The notes: generated from the sequence alone by a model not told the origin. DNA of 64,000 nucleotides from Megamerina dolium (GCA_963854835.1 OY978525.1:80007128-80071127), one strand, 5' to 3'; shown: positions 42,395-54,726, counted from the stretch's first letter. Translations and numbers: made by a program.

Positions 42395-44545
42395 CTACTT
42401 CCTTATATGGCCATTACAACCGAAAATCGATTTATGCCGAATCTAACATGCTTCGACAGCCATCTCTGTTCTTCGCTAGCTGCCGCCAGTTAGAAATTCC
42501 AAGCTCTGACAAGTTCTCCAGTACTTGGTCTTTCCACCGGACTTTAGGTCTTCCTCTTCTGCGTCGTCCTCCAGCGTGCTCCGAATATAACACCTTCTTA
42601 GCTGGAGCGTGTTCTTCCATTCGCTCGACATGACCTAGCCAGCGCAGCCGCTGGATTTTGATGCGCTTTACTATGTCAATATCGGCATACAGCTCGTACA
42701 GCTCATGGTTGTACCTTAAACGCCGGGACTCTTTGTTTGTTGACACTAGACACATGCAGTGTTAGGACAGGCATGATGAGAGACTTGTAGAGTGTAGTTT
42801 TCGTTCTTCGAGAGAGAGCTCGACTTCTCATTCGCCCAAAGTAACACCTGTTTGCAAGAGTTATCCTACGCATGATCTCCAGGCTGACGTCATTACAGTT
42901 GTTGATGCTGGTTCCAAGATAGACAAAGTCCTTCACCACTTCGTAAGTGTAATTATCAACAGTGACGTGTTGTCCAAGGCGCCGGGACTCTTTTTTTGTA
43001 GACACTGGGTACTTCGTCTTCCCCTCGTTCACCGTAAGACCCATTCGACGCGACTCTCTTTCTAACTCTGAGAATGCTGCACTGACAGCTCGCGTGTTCA
43101 TGCCAATTATGTCAATATCGTCGGCATACGCCAACAGCATGACACTTTTGTTGAAGATAGTGCCATTATGTCGTAGATCAGCAGCTCGTATTATTTTCTC
43201 CATAATAAGATTGAAGAAGTCGCACGACAACGAATCACCTTGTCTGAAACCCCGTTCGGTACTAAACGGTGCGGAGAGGTCTTTCCCAATTTTCACTGCA
43301 CAAAGGGAGTTATGCAGTGTCATTCTACAAAGTCGAATGAGCTTTGCAGGAATAACTAACTCAGACATTGTTGCGTAGAGGTAATCCCTTACCGGACTGT
43401 CGAAAGCGGCTTTATAATCAACAAATAGGTGGTGTGTGTCGATCTATTTTTCTTGGATCTTCTCCAGGATTTGGCGCAGTGTGAAAATTTGGTCGATGGT
43501 AGATTTACCAGGTCTGAAGCGACACTAATAAGGTCCAATCAGGTTGATAGGACCTTGTATGCGATGCTAAGGAGACTTATTCCACGGTAGTTGGCGCAGA
43601 CTGTGGGGTCTCCTTTTTTATATACGGGACAGAGAACACCGAGTCTCCAATCAACAGGCATGCTTTCATCAGACCATATTCTGCTTATGAGCTGGTGCAT
43701 GCATGCTCATAGCCTCCGGTCTTAAACAACTCGACAGGCAGGCCATCGGCACCTGCAGCTTTGTTGTTCTTCAGCCTTAAAATGGCCGTTTCAACCTCGT
43801 CATAGTTGGGTGGTGGAACATCAACACCATCATCTGTAATTGGGGTTATCGGGCAATCTCCTCCACTGGCGGAATTGTTCGTAGCATCGCCATTCAGTAA
43901 CGTGGAGAAGTGTTCCCTCCATAGGCTCAGTACACTCTGGACATCTGTAACCAGATTCCCATATCCATCACGACAAGAAGAGGCTCCGGGAGTTAAACCG
44001 CCACTTAGGCGCTTGATCTTTTCGAAGAATTTTCGAGTCTCATCCTTGTCAGTACACATCTCTATCTCCTCACACTCGCGTCTTTCCAACTCCCTCTTCT
44101 TGCACATGAAAAGACGTCTCTCTGCACTCCTTTTGTATCTGTACCGCTCCTTATCAGCTCGCGTTGCGCCTGCAATCAAGATTTTTCTGTAGGCGGCGTC
44201 TTTCTCTGCGGTAGCGTCGCGACACTCCTGATCATACCACTCATTCCTCAGAGGCCGGTAGTAACCGATTACCTCCTCGGCAGCAGTAATCATGGAGTGG
44301 AATCTGTCCACCGCGCGTATGTATTATCAAGTGGGGGATTGTTCTGCATAAGCAGATCCGATAGTCGAGTGGCAAATGCATCTGTTGTCTCTGGAGATCG
44401 CAGTTTACTGACTCGTTATTTGCGACACATAAACGTGTGCGCACCTTAGCTTCAACAAGGTAGTGATCCGAGTCGATGTTGGCACCACGGATCGATTTCA
44501 CGTCCATCACACTGAAAGCATTCCTTTCGTCAATCACCACATGAT
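42395..44545 (-). mobile_element. RTE-clade LINE, copy 3, minus strand
   Basis: 3' end near 42395 (complement of gttgtaatggccatataagg), then C-terminal region, RT, linker and endonuclease end up to 44545. Within the C-terminal part, near 42700-42760, a short piece around cactagtgtcaacaaac appears out of place and replaces the WTISTS...GEYQR segment. This is an internal rearrangement. It joins head-to-head with a plus-strand RTE piece at 44546. Confidence 0.85.
42432..44311 (-). pseudogene. RTE RT and linker, copy 3
   Basis: The linker and RT start are open from 44311 to 43685 (RNEWYDQECRDA, NNKAAGADGLPVELFKTGG). The middle of RT is broken (43680-43380). Then 43368-42703 is open, including GFRQGDSLSCDFFNLIMEKI and an intact catalytic box LLAYADDIDIIG. 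After the rearrangement the C-terminus RLRWLGHVERM and RRRRGRPKVRW follows to 42432. Confidence 0.85.
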
Positions 44546-44860
44546 AAATGACACTGTGTAACTCCTGTTGTGCGGTGAAAATTGGGAAGGACTTCTCCTC
44601 GCCGTTTAATACCGGACAAGGTTTTAGACAAGGTGATTAGTTCTAGTGCGACAAAGGCTACTTTGGGACAAGTAAGCAGTACAGAAATCGAACCTTCTCT
44701 CGAGAAACGGAAATCACACTCTACAAGTCTTTCATCATGCCTGTCCCTACATATGGCGCTGAAGTCCGTAGTTTTCGAGAGAAAAGTCCTACGCAAGATT
44801 TTTGGACCTATTTGCGCTGATGGCGAGTATCAAAGAAGGTACAACTATGAGCTGCATGAT
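44546..44860 (+). mobile_element. RTE-clade LINE, copy 4 (short, internally deleted)
   Basis: A plus-strand piece that begins at the RT block before GFRQGD (44560-44640). It jumps to the region near LTYGAEV (44740) and then FGPICADGEYQRRYNYEL, and stops near 44860. It is an internally deleted copy, head-to-head with copy 3. Confidence 0.8.
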
Positions 44861-45355
44861 AACGACGATGTGTTAATTATTCATTTAATTTTATTTTTTA
44901 TAATTTGGAAGTGAACATCAATTTATCTTTCTCCTCTTCTCACTATTGTTAAAATTTTCATCTCTTTACTCCGCATAACTTCTGTCTACATTGATAGCTA
45001 CATACAATAAGCAAAATAACACAGGCAATTACGATTTTCTTTGCGAACATTGACTGCATGTGCAAGTAGTTCCAGCATAGAAATTTCTCTTTTAAAATAC
45101 CTAAAATGAAACAAGAAAAATTAAGGAAATAAAAAAATAAATTGTTATATGTTTACCAAAACTGTTTTCACTTGTATCCTCTTTGTTCTTTTATGTGATC
45201 TGTTGCACTGCTCTTCATAAACGTCGCACAGTGTACTGTACACAGTACACACAGTGACTTCTGAGTGCTCATAAGTCTGTAAATGTGGAACGGTTGTGTT
45301 TTTTTGAAAATATTAGTTAAATAAAGTACGTTTTAGAAAGACACACAATACCAAT
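44861..45355. other. AT-rich, no gene; contains a 20-base palindrome
   Basis: gtgtactgt-ac-acagtacac at 45231-45250 is a perfect palindrome. The stretch downstream (agtgacttctgag... to aaataaagtacg) could be part of an LTR of the next Gypsy fragment, but no second copy is present. Confidence 0.45.
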
Positions 45356-46680
45356 AAACACACAACAGGTGCCAATCAATAAAAAACAGTACAGAGTATT
45401 AGAAGTGCACAAAGCAGAAATCAATAAGCAAGTAGATAAAATGTTGGAAGATGGAGTAATTGTTCCCAGCTGCTCTCCTTGGAAGTCTCCGATAATTTTA
45501 TTTCGAAAGAATTATTGATGTAATTAAACGAACAATCGAGTTTTTCCAATTCCCCGATTAGATGAAATACTAGAACAGCTAGAACAGCTTGAACTTGCTA
45601 GTGGGTACCATGAAGTACTGATCGAAAAGGCAGACAGGAAAAGAAAAACGGCTTTTGGTACAGGCGTTGGGTACAATGAAATTATTAGAATGCCTATCGA
45701 TTTGACATTCACCCCTGCCACCTTCCAAAGTCTTCCAAACCATGTACTAACAGCACTGCAAGGTATATATTGTTCTGTTATTTTGGTAAATTGGAATGTG
45801 TTAAAAATATTCGTGCTCCAAAGAATAACAGGGATGTTTAGGCATTTTTAGGTTTAGTAAATTATTACCGAATATATGTTGAGAATATGGCTGGTATGGC
45901 ACCACCAACTAACAAACTACTCAAAAAGACGAAATTTGAATGGACACTAAAATATCAAAAAGCTTTTGAAGATCTGAAGCAAGCAATTTTCTCTCTGCCA
46001 ATTTTAGCTTATCCAGATTTTTCTAAACCCTTGTTGTTATCAACAGATGCTAGCAACGAGGCTGTAGGTGCAATTTTATCTCAAGGTAAAATTGGAATAT
46101 ATAGACCGATATCCTTTACAAGGATGGTACCTGGCGATACTGAGAAAATGTATTCTACTATTGAAAAGGAATTCCTGGCTATCGTATAGGCTTTAAGGAA
46201 TTATACGACCTATCTACTAAGTAGACCATTCAAAATCTACACCAATCATCAGCCCTTACGAGGAATTGTAAACCTGAAAGCCCAGGCATGGCGCTTGGTC
46301 CGTTTCCGACATAAACTATCTGAATATGATTTTGAAGTTATCTATAAACCAGGCGAAATAAATTTGAACGCTGATGGGCTCAGCAGAGATCCACAGCCAG
46401 AACTAAGACTCGTTCAATGGCAAGAAAAAATGCTAAGACGACAATACTAAGAACCTGAAAATAATTACGACCTGGATAAGGAAGCAGAAAATACAGAAAA
46501 CCAAATTTGCTACTCATCGATGAAAAGGACATGATGACGGTACTTTGCAATTTCCACAATTCACCCTTGGGAGGACATGCACTGAAAACTTATTTCAGGA
46601 TAAGGCACCAGCAAAGGTAGCAATCATTTCATCGGCATTCCCTGGTGCTGGAATATCAGCTATGTATAGTAGATAAAGGA
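45356..46680 (+). pseudogene. Ty3/Gypsy pol fragment (RT, RNase H, integrase start)
   Basis: RT start in broken frames (PSCSPWKSPIILF-like near 45470, then LDEILEQLEQLELASGYHEV, FTPATFQSLP). RT catalytic box missing (45770-45790 jumps to GMFRHF). The RT end and RNase H are open at 45887-46189: FEDLKQAIFSLPILAYPDF, LLSTDASNEAVGAILSQG, IEKEFLAIV and stop. Then in frame NHQPLRGIVNL and NADGLSRDP, and finally an integrase start with a GGHALKTYFR-like block near 46580. Same family as 55200-56560 and 61150-62385. Confidence 0.82.
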
Positions 46681-46854
46681 CAGGTACAATCACACTGTTC
46701 TAGAGTACATCTACTTCCATACTTTTAATTGAAATACTGTCTTTATACTTCAGAAAAAGTAACGGCGTTCGCTGTAACTTTTAAGAAGTAGGAAATAGCT
46801 CTTCAGTAGTAAGTTGTTTAGTTTATAAAGCAAACTTTCGTGTCACGCACTGTC

Positions 46855-47029
46855 AAGTGCTTTAACAACTTCTAAGTATACCGTACTGCTCGTGTCTGAT
46901 AAAAACATCGATGCAGCCAGAGTAAAGCTGCAAAAAAAACTAAATACAGTTACATAGTGGTTTACAAAATGGGGGATAAAAATTAATGCCGATAAGAGAA
47001 TACAAATTACATACACCAACAAAAACTAC
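46855..47029 (+). mobile_element. Jockey-clade LINE fragment, copy 3, left part
   Basis: Plus-strand RT segment after the catalytic box: LLVSDKNIDAARVKLQKKLN, then WGIKINADKRIQITYT. It is interrupted by the BEL/Pao element at 47029 and resumes at 52186 with the expected next block (IIYGNQIPTSTRAKYIGITI). The upstream catalytic box itself is degraded. Confidence 0.75.
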
Positions 47030-47537
47030 TGTTTCAGCGGGGAGCGAGCGGGAATGCCGGTTGGCTTGCTGCGATGTAGTGCACTTGCCTTAAAGTCGCT
47101 GCTCTATGTCTCGGCTGATGATGTTGTTGTAACACAAAACACTTCTTTTCGCACTGTCACAAATGTTTTATCTTTATTGTACTTGTATGTTTAAATCGTA
47201 AATGGATATTAAATATATATTATATGATGTTTAAATGAAATAAACGGAAGGGAAAAAGGGGGTCGCGCACTGCTCGAGAAAATTAGTTCGGTTTTGATTA
47301 TTTTCAATTTTTAATTATCGAAGAAACATGTACTTATGTCGAGGGAGTTTTATCAACAATAATAAAATAAAAAAATAGAAAGTGTATTGAAAGAGTAAAA
47401 GAAAATAGAGTATGGGAGTGAGAGATAGTAAGAATTAGAGAATTAGAAATTGCGGAACGAATAGAATTATATTAGGGTTGCTAACCCTTGGAAACTTTAT
47501 ACGGGCAGAGCGCGACCCACGTCTTCTGGCGTAGACA
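47030..47537 (-). repeat. 3' LTR of the gag-only BEL/Pao element
   Basis: Direct repeat of 51654-52185. On the minus strand it begins TGTCTACGCCAGAAGACG. It is shorter than the other LTR by one insertion near 52000-52030. On the minus strand the adjacent purine tract GGGGGGCGGAA lies just before it. Confidence 0.88.
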
Positions 47538-48136
47538 TTCCGCCCCCCTTGCAGGAATACTGCAAAAGAGACGGAATCTCCACCCGAGACGGAGGGAATG
47601 AGAAAAAAAATAAAATTAAAATAAAAAGTAAATAGAAATACAGTATTTCATATAACTAAATTAATCTTAAAATTAACTATAAACAATTATCACAGTTGTG
47701 ACATTCAGCACTCTTGATATTCCGGTCAGGATTTGTGGTTTTGACTCGTTATATATGAAAGGGAAAAGGAAATGTTGAATGATGACAAATGTTGATTGGT
47801 AGGAATGTTGATTGAAGAACGTGTTGATTGATGAGTACTAATGTGGGCTGTTGATTGATGACTGTTGTCCAATTTTGATTGGTGTGTGGATCGGGGTTGG
47901 ATCACACCATCTCAGGTGAATAGATTCTCAGGGCTGGTCGTAGACCAGATCAAAGGGTCCGGTAAGTCAACGTAGTTGACAAACCTAGAGCTCGTAGAGC
48001 GCTTCCTGCATTAATAATTCCAGCTTTTCGGGATTGCCAGAATATGTAACACTCGTGACAAGTTCTAAACTCAGATAGAATCTGATTGTCTTGGGATCAT
48101 GACTCAACTCATGAATATGTAGCAAATAATGTGAAC
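47538..48136. other. Non-coding 3' internal region of the BEL/Pao element
   Basis: It contains the polypurine tract (47538-47548) and AT-rich sequence. No protease or RT motif is found. Confidence 0.6.
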
Positions 48137-50014
48137 TTAACACATGGGATTATTCGTACGCATATACACTATGCCAGTGCATAGTTCCATTGAAGCTTCG
48201 TAGAAGTTCGGGTGCATGCCTCTACATAGCGGGCAGCATGTCTTCGAAATAGTAGTGTTTAACGAAATAACACTCTTACTTGTTTGGAGGGATTTATTGG
48301 GAATTGTAGCGTGTTTTCGACAACTCATTTGTGTTTGAAGCATATCACATCGAGCGTAAGAAGATGGATATGGAAGTTTATCGAAACTGATTCTGCTGTG
48401 GAACGATGAAACCATTTTATGGAGGTCGATTTCATTTGTGGGAGGTTTGTCGTTATGGGTGCTGTATCCAAAGCTGTATTATGTTTTTTCTTCGTAACAG
48501 CTGGCAGCAGAGAAGAACGAGTACGCTGACAAGAACGTTCAGCTGTTGTTTCAGTGGGAGTTGACTCGGGAGTTGATTTACAACGAGTGCTGGAAGCGTT
48601 CTCTACCCTGTGCAGTAGGGAATTGTGTCTTTGTTTACAGGATGAGCACGTGTATCGGCTCTTACAATCACTGTAAACGTGCTTGTCCAAGCAATTTATG
48701 CACAGTTTGTGTTTTCGCACTATGAGATATCGCCTTTCTATTGATGATTTGAGGAAATCGGGACAATGGCGAAGAGCGTGTGTTTGCCGGCACAATGGAC
48801 AATCGCGATTGGCTAGGGTTGCGTGATATGCGTTTATCCTCCGTGAGTCTATCGGAAGACTACTTGGATGATTGGGAATAGTAAATCGGCTGGGTTGCCG
48901 GTTTTGTGGTTGGCTGGATTGTCGAACTCTACTTCGGATATCTGCGACTGACTCCAAAGTCTGATACCGATCTGTAAGAAAAGCATCGAAGTCGCTCCAA
49001 TTAGGGATTTCACGTTTATTTTTTATCGATTGCTCCCAAAGACTCAACGTGTTATACGGGAGTTTCGAAGAACACAAATAGACCAAAATAGGATTCCACT
49101 GACTTGTGTCGATGCCTAAGGGCTTCAAATTCATAATGCAATCGTTAATAGTGCGCTGTAAGCGCTTTAAATTGGGGCCGGTTTCTTGGGTAATAGACTG
49201 CAAGTTGAAGACTGATTTCAATTGTATGTTTACCAATATGTGTTTGTTGTCATATCGCTCTTCTAAATTGTGCCACGCTATTGAGAAGCCATCATTAGTC
49301 AACGGAGTTGTCTTTATGATACTGTGTGCTTCGCCACGGGTGTTTTGTAACAAATGGTACAACTTTTCTACGGTACTTACGGGGATTGTTTCTATACAAG
49401 GCCGTGAACATATCGCGGAAGCTAGGCCACGAAACATAATCGCCCGAAAAATATGGTGTGTCGCATGGAGGCAGCTGAATAGCGGCAAATGAATGTTCAT
49501 TATTTATTTTCTCAACGGGTGGATTCGGAATTGCCGGAGAAGAGGCAACTGCAGGGGAAGCCACCTCGAAACTCAGCTCGTGAAGAACAGCAGGAAATTA
49601 AGGTTGACGGGGTATGTTTTCAGCGGGAGAAGAGGAAACTACGGGGGGTACCACTTCGGAACTCAACTCGTGAAGATTAGCGTTGATTGCAAAGAGGCAC
49701 CGGACATTAGAGGTTAGGCACTCCCTATATGCCTCTTTAATTCGATTAACGTCAACATCTTCATCTACTTCCTCTGTTATGAGAGAGTAATATGCCGTTT
49801 TGCAATCACTCCATACGGATTGGAATTGCTTTTTCTGTGCCTCCAAGCTAATTTTGTTATGAGCTTCTGGGTTGATGGCATGAAAATTGCTATCAAATTC
49901 AATAATATCTTCCACGATAGCTCTGAAGAGATCGTAAGCTGACATCATATTAGCAATTGTAGAATCACAGATATAATACGGGATAAAGTTTAAAAACGAG
50001 GGAGAATTGCTCAC
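48137..50014 (-). pseudogene. gag: BEL/Pao gag (DUF1759 type) with zinc knuckles
   Basis: Two overlapping frames: 50014-49598 (N-terminus; AYYSLITEEVDEDVDV), then 49564-49300 and 49500-48325. The middle shows LPPCDTPYFSGDYVSWPSFR, the DUF1759 hallmark, then in the next frame TVEKLYHLLQNTRGEAHSII, AWHNLEERYDNKHILV and WNPILVYLCSSKLPYNT. Zinc-binding parts follow: CPLCRQTHALRHCPDF, then CINCLDKHVYSDC and CSSCKQRHNSLLH. A frame shift lies near 49330-49380. After 48400 the sequence passes into the start of the protease region and ends. The protein would form particles. The 391-codon part is open. Confidence 0.85.
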
Positions 50015-51653
50015 AAATCTGGAGTTAAGTTGCCTTTTCGCACGATTTATGAAAAAAGAAAGAGATTAATCCGAAAGACGTAGTCTTCCGTAGCCAAATT
50101 GAAGGTTACACTAGTGGGCCAACTTATGGAAGGTACGATATTGAGTTTATTTGAAATTCGTGTTCGATTCCGCTGAATTCCAGAATTGACGTAGGGAGAT
50201 GTAATATAAATTAATTAATTGTAATAAAATTACTCAATTGTAATGAGCCGGGGTTATATTGAAGTATAGAAAATTCGTATCCGATGGGTATAAAAACGTT
50301 TGGGAACCACTGTATACTACTTCCTTCAACTTGTACCGTATTATCTTGCACAAAGAACTCAATTATTTGATATTCGTTAACACTGTAACAATTTAGGGTT
50401 GAGAGTGACTCTTTTTCACACTGTTGTTGCTATTACAGGTATATACAAAACAATAATTGGGCGAGAGAAATTTAGCAACAATATGCACTACCGCTATATT
50501 TGTGATCAAACGCAGGTATATTTGTCGAGACAAATCAATGCGTTTTATTGTTGCCTATGTATGACCAAATACTTTTATTGCTTACTTTTGGGTGTGCTTG
50601 TTGTTGATAGTAGTAGGCAGTTGAAATGTGTCAACACCAAGAAATCGCATGTGCGTTTGTATAATAAGGCGGTTGTTTTTGCAAATGCACAAGGCAAAGG
50701 TATTGAGAGAAAAAATGCAATGTGTATGAAATTGTCATTGCACTGCCAAACAAAAATTGTTTGAATATTTTAATATTATTGCCTATATCAGTTCTCGTGA
50801 GGGAAAAAACAACTTCTATTGGGAAAGTGTAGTTGTATTACTTATGCTTTGTTCTTCCTTTTGCAAAACAAGAGACTAATGTTGTTATTATTAGTACATT
50901 ATTGGCAATAATGTACTAGAGGGGTGTATGCGGGGCGATACGACTGATATGATAACACTTATTGGTTATGAGAGAGATGCTTTGATGTACTTATATGTTT
51001 TTACTGAGAGATGTCCAAGAGATTAGTAAACAAAATTAATGTAGTAATAAAAACAACAATATACACCAAATTGGGGATCGTTCAAAGGTATGCACTGATA
51101 TGTGTGTATGTAGTTCGTGTAGATCACTTGATATATATTTTCTTTATCTTTTTTTTTTTCATCAATATGTACTTATGTAAATGGTATGTGCAATATGTGA
51201 GATATGATTTCGAGAATTGTTTTTGCACATATACCAATTAACAACACTACAAATAATGAGAAGAAGAAAATAAGCGGGAAATAATAAAAGTGCGTTTTGC
51301 CATCGGCAAAATAATATCATTCATATCACAATATATATGTTGTGATTTATTAATTCTTGCAACTGTATGGGATACAGAATACAATATTTAACTCAGCGAG
51401 AGATTCGCTGTAAGTTAAAGAAATGTTTAAGCGGGATTTGCTATAAAATGTACGTATGTACTCATCAACAATGTAGCCAAGAATTAAAAAACCAACAATA
51501 ATTGTGCTGCAGCAATTAAATATTTTTTGTTGATTTTAGAGGGATATGACGGGATATATTTACAAACGATCAACAATTGTATATACAAATGTACCTTGAT
51601 CGGCAAGATTGTCTTACCACACGTTGCGAGCCTTATCCGGCTCGAAGGACCAA
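50015..51653. other. Long leader of the BEL/Pao element, no gene
   Basis: 1.6 kb between gag and the 5' LTR. Small frames on either strand look like chance. Directly inside the LTR the minus strand reads TTGGTCCTTCGAGCCGG (about 51637-51653), a good primer-binding-site candidate. The tRNA is not named. Confidence 0.55.
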
Positions 51654-52185
51654 TATTTCAGCGGGGAGCGAGCGGGAATGCCAGTTGGCTTGCTGCGATG
51701 TGGTGCACTTGCCTTAAAGTCGCTGCTCTATGTCTCGGCTGATGATGTTGTTGCAACACAAAACACTTCTTTTCGCACTGTCACAAATGTTTTATCTTTA
51801 TTGTACTTGTATGTTTAAATCGTAAATGGATATTAAATATATATTATATGATATGTTTAAATGAAATAAACGGAAGGGAAAAAGGGGGTCGCGCACTGCT
51901 CGAGAAAATTAGTTCTGTTTTGATTATTTTCAATTTTTAATTAACGAAGAAACACGTACTTACGTCGAGGGAGTTTTATCAACAATAATAAAATAATAGA
52001 ATAGATAAAGAAAGTGTAGAAAATAGAAAGTGTATTGAAAGAGTAAAAGAAAATAGAGTATGGGAGTGAGAGATAGAGAGAAATAGAGAATTAGAAATTG
52101 CGGAACGAATAGAATTATATTAGGGTTGCTAACCCTTGGAAGCTTTATACGGGCAGTGCGCGACACACATCTTCTGGCGTAGACA
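51654..52185 (-). repeat. 5' LTR of the gag-only BEL/Pao element
   Basis: 532 bases, close to 47030-47537. Differences include ccggttggc/ccagttggc and a ~25-base indel near 52005. The target duplication aatac follows. Confidence 0.88.
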
Positions 52186-52370
52186 AATACCAAGAGAAAC
52201 AATTAATTATCTACGGAAATCAAATTCCGACTAGCACCAGAGCAAAATATATCGGCATAACAATAGACCAAAAACTTACGTGGAAAGAACATATACTTAA
52301 AAAAAGGAAGGAATTGAAAAGCGTGCTGGTAATTCCCCTACAAGCACAAGAGAGCAGCAGTATGTTGACG
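52186..52370 (+). mobile_element. Jockey-clade LINE fragment, copy 3, right part
   Basis: It continues the copy at 46855-47029: KQLIIYGNQIPTSTRAKYIG then TIDQKLTWKEHI (about 52195-52290), the conserved post-palm block of Jockey RT. It ends in degraded sequence near 52370. Confidence 0.8.
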
Positions 52371-53331
52371 TGAATTCAATATCAACTAACACAGTAAAAT
52401 TTCGGGAGATGCCAGCGCAACAACATTAATGCCATTAACAACAGTAACAACCACAAAACTATCCTCGAGACAGCAAAGAACAAATAAACCCAAAGGAGAC
52501 CCAATAGAACGAACACCAATAACATACTCATCAAACAAAAAAAAAAGTAAATAAAATTTACAACAACAACAACTTTGGCGTACTTAGCCAGCGCGACCTA
52601 GTAAAAAAAATCAACATATACACGGCCAACAAAGCAACACCATTCACAATTTTATCTATGCAACCACACCCGAAATAAAATATTGCAGCTACTCTATTTA
52701 TTAGTGACAATGGATTTGGTGCATATCAGAAGAAAATGACAATCGGCAGAACCAAATTAAACATTCATTATTGCTCCAATAGTTAAACACTTAGACATGT
52801 AGGACTAAGTTTCACATCGACAATATTGCTTGGCGGTGCGGCACACACAAAAACTACTCAGCAAGCTATATTCCGCAAGTTCATAACATTTCATAAATAA
52901 TGACAAACTTAAAATTTTGAATCACACCAAACCAACTTTCGCTCAAAACCTCGATAATATTCCAGATTTCGTTTTCAAACAAAACGGCTCGAATGCACAC
53001 CCATTTTAAAAAATCTTGTAGTCATTGCCAAACAACAACTGAAATTTGATGAAGAACAAGTTACTGTTAGTTACCACTAAAATTCAACAACAGAAACTAC
53101 AACAAAATTTTTAACTTTTTAACTTTTTCCTTATAAGAAAAACTTATTATTAGTTTATATTGATAATTTTTTCTTAAAGAGAATGCAGGCCAAATTATGA
53201 AATATGGACATATGCATATTTTTCTTCACGACAAATTTCCTGATATCGTGAAATACATATCTACCCATACCAATATTGAACACAGTTGTGAAATACACAA
53301 CAATTGTGAAATGCCAGAATATCGAAGCATA
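52371..53331. other. No gene seen
   Basis: A-rich plus strand with aca repeats (52560-52580). A weak coding-like piece around 52590-52790 has no known motif. Confidence 0.45.
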
Positions 53332-53340
53332 TGAGTTACA

Positions 53341-53705
53341 CATGGGTGCTGTAGCTCAGTGGTTAGTGTGTTCGCCTTCTGATCTGTAGGTCGTGGTTCA
53401 ATACCCGGCTGATGCATAACAAATTTAATATCGAAAAGATTTTTCTTTCGAACGGTACCCACCTATCGGCAAGCAATTGGCAATTCTTCCGACAGTAACA
53501 ACTTGCCATGAAAAAGCTTCTAAAAAGAACTCTGTGACAAAGCTCTGAAAAAGTGATGTCACAAGTGTTCTGCCGTTCGGAACCGGCTAAAATAAGTAGG
53601 TCCATTCTAATACTGTCCAAAATTTAAGACGCAAAACAGTAATGGAAGAGAAGCTCGGCCAATGAGCCCTTTGGGGCTTTAAGTGCCACATATTTATTTT
53701 ATTTT
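53341..53705 (+). mobile_element. tRNA-derived SINE, copy 4 (full length, with TSD)
   Basis: Same family. A box at 53352-53362, B box at 53395-53405. The tail is T/A-rich after tgccacata. A perfect 9-base target duplication, tgagttaca, lies at 53332-53340 and 53706-53714. A few single-base changes relative to copies 1 and 3. Confidence 0.93.
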
Positions 53706-53714
53706 TGAGTTACA

Positions 53715-54575
53715 ATTGAGTGGAAAATGCTGACAAAGCAGTTTCCACACAATTCATAATACGTGATTTTAGTTGCACATTACGTAACACAGCAGACGCT
53801 TACGTCAGTATACTGAAATATTTAGGCATACAATAACAAAAATCACGTTGGCTACTCATGTGTGGGAACATAAACAACTTGACTTTACCTGGAGCCGTGA
53901 CTTCTTAAGGGAATCGTGAGAATTTTTGGACATTTCTTTCATTTTGTTGCCATATGTGTGATTTTACATCTTTCAATTTAAACATTGCATAATAAAACTA
54001 CTTTTCAGCCAATGCCACACGACTTTCGTTATACGTTACTGGAAACGGGTTTTTAAAAAAGCTAACCAGACAAAAGAAAGAGGTGAAGGTGTGCAAGAAC
54101 AAACTAAATCTTAATTAAAACTAAATTAATATTATTTATTAATTTTGCTTATTATTACAATTATTTATTTAACAGTGGAGTTCTATGAATTTTATTGGTT
54201 TCGTAATTTTGTTTTATGCTTATTATTCTTAAATTTAATTCGGGCCGGAAATTGGTTTCTTGTTACTATTGCATTTTATATTTAAAATAAATTTATCAAT
54301 ATCGTCCGGAGCTGACGATGCATTTATGTAAGCAGGTGGGTTGGTAACATTATACGTAACTCACGCATAGTGCAGCAGCAAAATCATTAGACCAAATCTC
54401 TCCATTGAAAAAGGCCCAAAGGTTCAAATCCCGAAAAGAGCAAAATAATTTTTTAAATATGTATTTCCTTTTTTTCATTTAAAAAAAAAATTAATTACAT
54501 AAAATTTTATTAAAAACAACATAAATAAATTATTAAAGTACTAGCAATACTAGTATACTTCGCTGAGCTTTTTAG
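53715..54575. other. AT-rich, no gene seen
   Basis: No coding or repeat signal beyond A/T runs. Confidence 0.45.
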
Positions 54576-54579
54576 CTTT

Positions 54580-54726
54580 CCACTAAGAATTGTCGAATTG
54601 CTTGCCGACAGGTGGATACCATTTCAAAGAAAAGTCCTTTATTAAAAACTTGCTTCGACAGCCGAGATTGAACCCACAAATTACAGATCAGAACGTCAAC
54701 ACGCTGACCACTGAGCTACTCAAACA
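54580..54726 (-). mobile_element. Diverged SINE of the same superfamily, 3'-truncated
   Basis: The minus strand keeps the A box tagctcagtgg and a B box ggttcaatctc, then the block around acctgtcggcaagcaatt, at roughly 75-80% similarity by eye. The 3' half of the SINE is missing. It is probably an older subfamily. Confidence 0.8.

Larger units (their letters stand above)
47030..52185 (-). mobile_element. BEL/Pao element with gag but no pol (gag-only LTR element)
   Basis: 5156 bases on the minus strand, with LTRs at 47030-47537 and 51654-52185 and a near-perfect 5-base target duplication (actac/aatac). The internal 4.1 kb hold a gag frame (50014-48137 region) and long non-coding flanks. No reverse transcriptase, RNase H or integrase blocks are seen in any frame. 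So it is either a pol-deleted copy or a distinct gag-only family mobilised by a full BEL/Pao partner. Confidence 0.85.

Noticed and set aside
44541..44796. Minus-strand 88-codon frame near the RTE head-to-head junction
   Set aside because: It runs antisense through RTE copy 4. No domain.
50399..50764. 121-codon plus-strand frame inside the BEL/Pao leader
   Set aside because: It is antisense to the element, has no motif, and its composition follows the AT-rich background.
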